Assembly: GCF_030272615.1 (NCBI RefSeq)
Contig: NC_081414.1
Coordinates: 767,570,153-767,634,152, forward strand
Length of the DNA: 64,000 nucleotides
From: Cryptomeria japonica
Lineage: Eukaryota; Streptophyta; Pinopsida; Cupressales; Cupressaceae
Direction: 5' to 3'
Shown one piece after another: positions 56,961-64,000 of this stretch. A program made the translations under genes and the position numbers. The stretch's first letter is position 1. Every line of letters begins with the position of its first letter. Below the pieces are notes generated by a model. The model ran no database searches and had not been told where the DNA came from. It saw nothing but the letters and a program-made list of their open reading frames with translations.

Positions 56961-57644
56961 TTGTTACAAAGAAATGTTATCAAAATTCCTCCAATAAAAC
57001 CAGTTGACCCTTCTAAGGCAGTCTCACCTTACTTTGATAATAAGTCTTTTTGTCAATTTCATCATCAACCTAGTCATGATACTGAGAAATGTTTTGCATT
57101 AAAAAGTAAGATTCAAGACCTGATTGATAATAATACTATATGTGTGGCAGGTGTGAATGATAAGGGAAACAAATTAGTAGTTCCTCCTAATCAAAATCTT
57201 AAGATTTTTACCGATCCTTTACCCTCTCATACCTCTAACATTATTGAGACTGAACATACCTCTTTCTCTCCCTTTGATTTCACTACCATGACTCAAAATT
57301 TGGTGAATATGGTGGAGAAACAAGAGAAACCTAAGGATCCATGTATCACATTTGACCCTAGTGAGACCATTAGAGCACCTAATGGCCCTTTATATATAGT
57401 TGCAAAAATTCAAGACAACCCTTGTCGTGGTGTGCTTATTGATTCCTCTTGCATGGTTAATGTCATCATTGAGGAATATATTTTTACTTTACATTTGCAT
57501 AAACTACTATGTGATGATACTAATGTGGTCATTGAATTATTTGGTGGTTTTTCTTGTCCTACTATTGGTTCTATCACTCTCCATATTGAGGTTCACACTA
57601 AATCTATAGATGTCAACTTTGTTATCATTCCTTCATCTGATTAA
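56961..57644 (+). pseudogene. LARD1 gag end and protease
   Basis: 227 codons open after a TAG at 56958. A zinc-like motif, FCQFHHQPSHDTEKCFALKS, matches the Tat pattern C-x-x-H-x(n)-H-x(4)-C. The protease-like site is CRGVLIDSSCMVNVI; D-S-S stands where active proteases have D-S/T-G, so activity is doubtful or the clade is atypical. It ends IDVNFVIIPSSD; beyond the stop a LGYPWLCSMKDI block in the same region looks like the C-terminal part of a retropepsin. Confidence 0.75.
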
Positions 57645-58750
57645 TTCCATGTAGAGTTAGGCTATCCTTGGCTATGTTCCATGAAGGATATTTTGACCAA
57701 TCATAATTGTTAATCATAGCTTATTTCAACCAACCGAAAGAAGCCCAGGTGTTGCTATTGATTACTTTTGGCCTCAACAATTTCAATCTTATCCACCAAG
57801 AAGCGATGCTCTCTTTCAATCTTATAAAAAATTGAAGAAAGATATGATCTTATCCTTAAGACAACCTCACACTCCAAAACTTGGTATTTCCATCATTCTT
57901 GAAGATGAAGTTCTTCCTCTAACAAATAGAGATAATCTTCCTCCTAAGGAATATTCTCAACCTATTCCTATAGATGAAACTATGCCTTATCCTAAGAAGA
58001 AGAACAATATTCCTCCTAAGGTTAGACCTGTACCTCCTCCTCATGATGGACCTTGTCTCCTTCCTACACCAAATATTCCTCCTTTATATGGTTCAGTTCC
58101 ACCTCCTTGCTCTTATAGAGAGAGGAGACCTGCCTCTCCTCTTGTTCAACCTAAAATACCCCAGCCTAAAACTCCAACTACCAAAGATGAGAATATTCCT
58201 CCTTCAACAAAACATTCCTCCTTCTCAGCCTTCCACTAAGACTCGACAAAATCATTGTATGAGAGAATGCCAACGAAAACATTGTGCTTGAGCTTGTGAA
58301 GCTGTTCCTCAAACTATTCAATCTCCAAAAACTCCAACAGTTGATATCGTTCCCTTTTCTCTTAAGAAAGATGTTGAACCTATACCTCCAAATCATAAGT
58401 TGCAAAAAAAATGTGATGGTTTTACTTCTATTCATGTTAGAGCTCCTCTTTCTATAAATCTTGATGAAGAAATAGGTAAAAATGTTATTCATGATGGCAA
58501 TACAACACCTAATGCTTCTAATAGTGAATATGAGTATGTTGATGTTGACAAACATTTATCTACAGAATTCTCAAAAGCCTCAATCCTAGCTCCTTGAATC
58601 GAACAAAGTGACTTAGCATGTGAGCATAGTCCTTGTTTGGATCTTGTGATAGCTAAATCTGTTGTGCTTGATGTTGCTCATTTGGAATGTTTACCGCTTT
58701 CCTGAAATAGTGATCAACAAGATCGAGAGGTGGATGTTGTGCTAGACTAG
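57645..58750 (+). pseudogene. LARD1 proline-rich tail in place of polymerase
   Basis: After the protease come DYFWPQQFQSYPPRSDALFQ-like sequence and a frame (57832-58239) rich in Pro: PQPKTP, PKVRPVPPPHDGPC, IPPLYGSVPPPC. It shifts near 58230 and continues to SPKTPTVDI, VRAPLSINLDEEIGKNVI, an acidic stretch, and EQSDLACEHSPCLDLVIA, ending near VDVVLD (58730). LARD2 has the same C-terminal blocks in the same order. No enzyme motif is seen; this replaces about 3 kb of RT, RNase H and integrase. The function is unknown. Confidence 0.62.
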
Positions 58751-59529
58751 ATACATTAGCACCATAGATCCTCTACCTCTCTCTCTTTTCTTGCTTTTTT
58801 TTTAGTATTCTTCTATTTATATCCCTATTCTTCTATTTATATCCCTATTCTTCTAATTTTTTTCCCTAGTGATGTCTACTTGAGGACAATGCAAAGCATT
58901 AAGATCTCTTTTGGTCTCTTTCATGCTGACTCAAAAGACACATGTGCTCCCTTTCTTCCAAGGTGGTTTTCTTTCTTTGGGGAATGATAACTATTCTATA
59001 CATATATATACATGATATACATGAGTTATCATACAACATACTGACCCCGAGGAAAGTGAAGTCACTTCGTGCTTTGTGTTTTGTGTTCATTATCCTTTGG
59101 CCTATTCCTCGGTTGGGGGATAAGTCCTTGCAATGATGTGCTCCCTCTCTTTCTCTCTTTGGTGTATCCTCCCTTAAAGAAATCGCTCCCAATAAGGCAC
59201 GCATGATCGCTTTAACGCGGGGGCATACACTCTACTCATATTTTCCTTCTTGATACTTTAAGTTACTTAGTGAACTTGGCTTTGCTTTGTAATTTTTGGT
59301 ATCCTTGCTTTTCATGGCTCATAGTAAGGGGAACCTTACTAATTGAAATCATGGTTCTCCCTCTTGATCTTCCCTTTTACTTTGTCAATCAAATTTGTAA
59401 GATCCTTAGTCCACTGGGGGCTTGGTGCATCTTTCCACCTTGATGTGGTGAAATTCTTTCAATCTTGTTTCCTTGTACTTACCAGTAGTATTGGCATATG
59501 CTTGTACTCCCACTAAAGTGGGGGCTAAA
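58751..59529 (+). promoter_or_regulatory. LARD1 3' untranslated region and polypurine tract
   Basis: No gene. TTCTTCTATTTATATCCCTA is repeated twice in tandem (58807-58850). The purine-rich AAAGTGGGGGCTAAA (59515-59529) directly precedes the LTR and is taken as the polypurine tract. The frames at 58899-59204 and 59406-59657 lack motifs. Confidence 0.6.
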
Positions 59530-60729
59530 TGTAGCATCATAAAATTATGACCTTGTAATTTTTGATCACATTTGGGTCTTCGCATTGGCAGATGAATCCA
59601 TAAGCTTGATTGGAGACCTGAGACATGCTCAAAATACCTAAAACTTGCACCTTGCACTACTCTTTGTCTCTGCCTACACTAAATTAGGGCAGGATAGGGG
59701 CATGGCACCGCTGTCCCAGCCCTATTTTGGGCCTCCCTTGAACTAATCCTACATTGGGCTTGTCAATTGTGAGCGGGAAAAGGTTTTCCTATGTCGGCCT
59801 AAGATGAAAAATTAGTTAAAAAATCCCTAATTGGCAAGTATATAAGGAGCATTTCCCCTCCTATTTGCATAAGCAAAAATAAGAAAAATCAAGTATAAGC
59901 CATCATAAAGCAAGATTACAAAGCAGCATTGTCATCAAACATTCAAGCATTGATCATTTAAAGTCTCTTTTCAAGGCTAGGTGTTGCATTCAAGTCAAGG
60001 ATTCAACAATTGAAGAGGAGATCTCTACCAACATTCAAGAGATTCTATTCCACATATCCTTTCAAACATTTCTATCATCATTTCAATTGCATCCTATCTT
60101 GAGGTGAATTTTACTTCAGACAATTCCTTTCATTTACTTGCAAGTATTTTTCATCATTTGGTTAATTCCAAAATGTGGTTTTACCTAAAGGCAAACCCCC
60201 AATCCCAATAATATTTCCTCTATTTTTTGTGTGTAGGTTGTAGGTGCACAACTGTAATTGCAGGTTTAGGCTTCATTTTCAGAGTCAAAAAAACCCTTTT
60301 CGACTCGTGGATTTTTTGGAGGACCAAGTACACTTTCAACCCGGTCCCAACAACTTTCACTCAAGTTTGTAGGGGAGATTCGTCTTGACATTTTACTACT
60401 AATTCCAATAGCACGGCTTCATCCCACATCTCTATCTCAAGATATAATTGGTTCTTTCTCATCTTTACACTTAGTTTCAGTTTTCTTTATTCAACTTGTC
60501 TATTTTAAAATGGTTACTTTACTTTCCAAATTCATTGTTAATTTCCTACAATTCGCTTAACATTCAATCTCTTCCCATTGGGATCGGATCTAGTGAATTC
60601 AACCCCCCTGTTTTAAATGTAATGTGCATGAGAAGTTGAAGGGAATCCTTTGTGAAAATTTCACTCCTTTCTTGAGGAGGGTAAATATTTCCACTTTATC
60701 TCCTCTCATCACCTTTTCACCACATTACA
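59530..60729 (+). repeat. Right-hand LTR of LARD1
   Basis: It starts TGTAGCATCATAAAATTA after the polypurine tract and ends ACATTACA. It carries the TATA element GTATATAAGG (59838-59847). The match to 12483-13718 is good throughout, with small deletions such as the loss of CCCTAGGACAGGGGT near 59718. Confidence 0.8.
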
Positions 60730-61027
60730 TTTTGGTGAACCCGACATCTTACGTGCTTAAAATTCAAAATTATTACATATTTTTAACTTACAAGTTTAAT
60801 TTTCTTGGAATTTACAAAACTTAGTGGTTAATTCAATCAAACCCTAGTTGTTAAAATTGAAATTGAACTTGTGTTTTCCAAAAATTGCTATCTATTATCT
60901 TAGATTTTCAAATTACATTGCTTGACAAATTCAACTCCTTCATTGTCTTGTTCAAATTGTAAATTAAATTTACAAAATTAAGTGGTTATTTGTCAAAACC
61001 CTAATTTTTAAAAATCAACTTGAACTT
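60730..61027 (+). other. LARD primer-site and leader sequence after the right LTR
   Basis: It begins TTTTGGTGAACCCGACATCT and matches the 5' leader (13719-14022) through AATCAACTTGAACTTG, then stops. A normal 3' LTR is not followed by primer site and leader, so this is either a second, truncated LARD in tandem, or the LTR is longer than I have drawn it. Confidence 0.6.
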
Positions 61028-61033
61028 GATCTT

Positions 61034-61045
61034 TCTCAGATACCA
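61034..61045 (-). promoter_or_regulatory. Primer binding site of copia element C, altered
   Basis: The minus strand reads TGGTATCTGAGA against the usual TGGTATCAGAGC, two bases from the LTR. Element C sequence beyond it is lost within a few bases. Confidence 0.75.
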
Positions 61046-61047
61046 AT

Positions 61048-62321
61048 TGTTAGCAAAAATCAAGAAGGAAGGCTGAGAGGGGGGGGGGGGGTGAATCGGT
61101 CTTCTCTGAAAATTTGATAATCAAATACCAAAGCATTGATAAACTGCAACAACTAAACGATAAGAAAATGAATATCACAACACACGATACTAATATTTCT
61201 GACGTGTAAAACTCAGTCAAGGGAAAAACAATGGTGGGAACCTACCCACAATAAGATGATACTTTACAATACTATGTGAATATATTACAATGGGGAATGC
61301 ACATGCATTTAGGCACACTACCTAAAAGATATATTCCAAGAAGGCTCCAACTCTTAGGGAGGTCTCACTGACTTACAAAATGAATCAAACTGCAATCTAG
61401 AAGAAATGAACTATAATAGTAGCATCTACATATGCCTGATAATAGTTTCAGTTAAGCACAATTGTCTGCTTTGCAATACTAATCTCACCACAACACTTCA
61501 CAAAATGATATATCTCTTTTTCACACATACAACTCTCTCTAATAATACATAAATAAAAATCAATAATTAAATTACATAAGTATATCACCTATATATACAA
61601 ATCATCAACCTTGATAGCAAGGTTAGCTAGACCCTCAACCCTCAACTCATAAATATAAAAAACACATAACACGATACAGGGATCGACCATTGGACCAATA
61701 TTATGATTTACATTACATAGAATGGACCTAATTCAAATTTCCAAATGATCAATATCCACCGGAAATCACACCAAGATCAACTACAACACGTTACACCACG
61801 AGGAATACCACATAACACACAAGTCATCACCAGTTGACAAAAACCACCAAAATTCTTGCAACGATCAATGCAGATTGCTAAAACAAATAGGACATGATTA
61901 AGAGACACTAGAAAAAATGTTAAAATCATTTGGAATAGTTGCACGAACACCTCAAATCAAATCTTCATCGGTCAACATCTCAAAGCTCAAGAAAACAACC
62001 AACAACAACTATCACAAAGAAAGATAACTTGCAGGTCACTAAATCATGAATCATCTGAAATGAAGATACACAAGATCATCCCAAACAACATCCCAAAGTC
62101 TCAGCACAAGATCTGATCATATTGAAATATATCAGAGAGAATACCGACAAGAAAACCAATAGGAAACACTAGGAACTAGTAACCAAAGAATAACAAACTG
62201 GATCAAAATAATTTCACAAGCTCACTGAAAAAACTCAGGAATATGTTGACATCAATGTCAACAACATATCCAAGTCTAAAAACTAAATCCAACAGACTAA
62301 AACAATCTCAACAACTCAACA
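61048..62321 (-). repeat. 5' LTR of copia element C
   Basis: From TGTTAGCAAAAATCAAGAAG to CAACTCAACA (1274 bases), the partner of 10223-11491, with the same TATA element (61589-61598). A run of 12 G lies at 61079-61090. Confidence 0.88.
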
Positions 62322-62405
62322 AGAACCACACCATACAAAGGAGGAATGGGAGGTGTAGGAAGGAGACCGGGTCCATCATGGAATGGGTCTACTCTTAAGA
62401 GGAAT
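62322..62405 (-). pseudogene. LARD2, continuation beyond copia C
   Basis: The minus strand aligns with LARD1 at 58005-58098 (for example CATGATGGACCCGGTCTCC against CATGATGGACCTTGTCTCC, and ATTCCTCCTTTGTATGGT against ATTCCTCCTTTATATGGT). It connects directly to the LARD2 sequence at 10222. This proves that 10223-62321 is an insert. It is cut by LTR E at 62406. Confidence 0.75.
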
Positions 62406-63477
62406 TGTAGACACTTAAAAATAATTATTTTAATTATTTTTTAATTCCTTACATAATTAATTAATTAATTATGTTAATTAAAATTCTTCTCAATATTAAT
62501 TAAATATAATTAATATTGTCATTATAGCATATGATTGATTTAATAAATCAATCCCTTTCTTTATTCTTCTGAAAAATCAAATCCTCACAAATCTTCCTCT
62601 TAGCTAATTAATTTCAATTAATTAGTTAACCTACATGATTCCTACAAATCATCTTCTTAATTCATCATTAACCTAATAAATTCTTCTAGAAACTCCCTAA
62701 ACTCACTTAACATTATTCTTTTAGTCAAATTCTCCTACAAATATAAATCCCACCTAACATTTCCTCTAATTCCCCTCTTAATGAGTCGTTAATGGCTAAT
62801 CATCATGATTAGCCACAAAGTCAACTCTTTGTTCTTTCATCTAGGCACTAGCTTTAAATGCTCTTTTTCTAGATGAATGTAAGATTTTCGAAATCTTACA
62901 TTCCTCTAGGCATTTCCCTCTCCCAAGGAATTTTTAATTCCTTTTTATTCTTCTAATCCCCATAATATCCATTTTTGGAGAATTTTTAATTCCTCCAATG
63001 CATCTTGTAGAGTGTGGAGATACGAAATGCCTTTAAGGCATATTTCTTGGTCTCCACACCCTCTCTTGGACCTTGTGTGACCTCACAAGTAAATCTTAGC
63101 CCTTCATCTTGAATTCATCCTAGCCATCCATTTTCCTCTCCTCTTCCTATAAAATAGGGTTCCATCCCTTCATTCAAAACATCTTGAAATTCAGTAAGCT
63201 TATGCTATCCTTTTGAGCCCAGGAAATCATCTTGGCAACTTGATCATCTCATCCGTATCATTTGTGCACAATATTGGAGAGCAATCCACATCCAGCAATC
63301 AAAGGAGCACATCAAGTGGAGCATTATCAAGGGGCGCCTTCACTTCATCAAGCTCAATCCGAAGGAGAAGGTAAAATAGCAAGGTGAAATGGTCTTTTTA
63401 TGATATTTTAGCATTCTGCATGTTTATTTCGTTATGTTTTGATCAGTTTACCTTTTAAATCTATTTTTCCCTCTTCA
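62406..63477 (+). repeat. 5' LTR of a gypsy element, E
   Basis: It starts TGTAGACACTTAAAAATAAT and ends CTCTTCA, followed by TTT and a primer site. Length is 1072 bases. U3 is very AT-rich (62410-62560). The partner LTR is outside the window. Confidence 0.78.
63148..63156 (+). promoter_or_regulatory. Putative TATA box of element E
   Basis: TATAAAATA in a CTTCCTATAAAATAGGGTT context, about 330 bases before the LTR end; transcription would start near 63180. Confidence 0.65.
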
Positions 63478-63480
63478 TTT

Positions 63481-63498
63481 TGGCACGCCTGGTGGGAC
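63481..63498 (+). promoter_or_regulatory. Primer binding site of element E
   Basis: TGGCACGCCTGGTGGGAC, three bases after the LTR CA. This is a known type of plant gypsy primer site. Confidence 0.8.
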
Positions 63499-64000
63499 TC
63501 ACGTCCCTGAGAACTAATGTTATTGTTTTTTTTTAAAGGTTTTTATGAGTTGTGAGACGCAGGTTCCAGAATAGTGCGACTGCAGAAAAAATAAAAATAA
63601 AAATATATATATATATCTTTTTCGTAGGTTCCAGAATCATGGCTCTGCATTTCTGTGCAATAGCTCCTCCTTATTCTGTTCTGTTTCTTTCTGTTTCTGT
63701 TGCAGCACGACAGCTCTGTTATCTGATTTGTTATTTGATTTGTTATCTATTTTGTTTTAGTATAATCTGTGCGAAAGTAGGAGAGTATGCTCTTGTCTAT
63801 ATAGACAATCAGAAATCCAGACTTTTCATTTTTCTATTCTGTTTAGCACGACTGTATGCTCTGACTGTAGGAAAGTGTGAAAATAGGACAGTATGCTCTT
63901 GTCTATCTAGACAATCAGAAATCCGAACCTTTGACACTTTTCTATCTATGTAGTGCTACTGTCTGCTTTGTTAATCTGTCTGAAAATTGTAGGCGCTAAC
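63499..64000 (+). other. Leader of element E, cut by the window edge
   Basis: No gag start is reached. The frame 63552-63953 runs through a duplicated AGTATGCTCTTGTCTAT + CTAGACAATCAGAAATC segment (63785-63830 and 63890-63925) and TTGTTATTTGATTTGTTATC repeats. I do not regard it as a gene. Confidence 0.5.

Larger units (their letters stand above)
12483..60729 (+). mobile_element. LARD1: gag-protease element without polymerase, split by D and T
   Basis: Pieces in order: LTR 12483-13718, leader to 14837, (D), leader 22161-22222, gag start 22223-22665, (T), gag to protease 55910-57644, proline-rich tail to about 58750, polypurine tract, LTR 59530-60729. Removing the inserts leaves roughly 7.7 kb. 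No RT, RNase H or integrase is present between protease and the LTR. The gag and protease are of the Tat type, so this is a non-autonomous Tat derivative. It lies inside copia C. Confidence 0.78.

Noticed and set aside
12478-61032. GATCT as the target duplication of LARD1
   Set aside because: Not accepted as proven: the right copy follows leader sequence, not an LTR end, so it may be chance (about 1 in 1000) or microhomology.
10218-62326. Target duplication of copia C (AAAAT and AGAAC)
   Set aside because: Only three of five bases agree; the insertion is supported by the continuity of LARD2, not by this.
63552-63953. 133-codon frame after the E primer site
   Set aside because: Rich in I, Y, C and F, built on internal duplications, and without gag features; probably leader.

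Overview
This is nuclear DNA from a plant, almost certainly a seed plant with a very large, repeat-rich genome; a gymnosperm is my guess, but the sequence does not prove it. I see no host gene, tRNA or rRNA, and nothing prokaryotic. Nearly all of the 64 kb is LTR retrotransposon sequence: Ty1/copia-type LTRs with an initiator-Met tRNA primer site, Ty3/gypsy elements of the Tat and Athila-like kind, and two families that carry genes but no polymerase. Most reading frames are broken, very often by TAG where the family has CAG.

The window is a Russian doll. The outermost layer is LARD2, a minus-strand gag-type non-autonomous element (about 8.38-10.22 kb, resuming 62.32-62.41 kb). A minus-strand copia, C (LTRs 10223-11491 and 61048-62321), sits in it. 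Inside C lies LARD1 (plus; LTRs 12483-13718 and 59530-60729). LARD1 is split twice: by D, a polymerase-less copia-like element (minus, 14838-22160), and by T, a Tat-type gypsy (minus, 22666-55904, flanked by perfect GTTAT duplications). T is split by G, an Athila-like gypsy (minus, 27355-37956), and by J, an unclassified 4.3 kb insertion (40606-44921, perfect GCATG duplications).

To the left are A, a relative of D (minus, 1 to about 3299), and B, a degraded plus-strand copia (about 3300-7820) holding a 1.6 kb insertion, H. At the right end the 5' LTR and primer site of another gypsy, E (plus), begin at 62406.

Gene content: T has gag, protease, a G-patch motif, reverse transcriptase, RNase H, a second archaeal-type RNase H, integrase, and an antisense plant-mobile-domain (MAIN-like) pseudogene. 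G has gag, protease, RT, RNase H, integrase and an extra ORF of about 700 codons. LARD1 has gag and protease but then a proline-rich tail instead of RT and integrase; the tail is recognisable in LARD2. A and D encode a coiled-coil/zinc-knuckle protein and a second protein that shares a motif with G's extra ORF. That two-ORF, polymerase-less system and its possible link to G are the best candidates for something undescribed. Element boundaries rest on LTR repeats, TG..CA ends, primer sites, polypurine tracts and target duplications read by eye.
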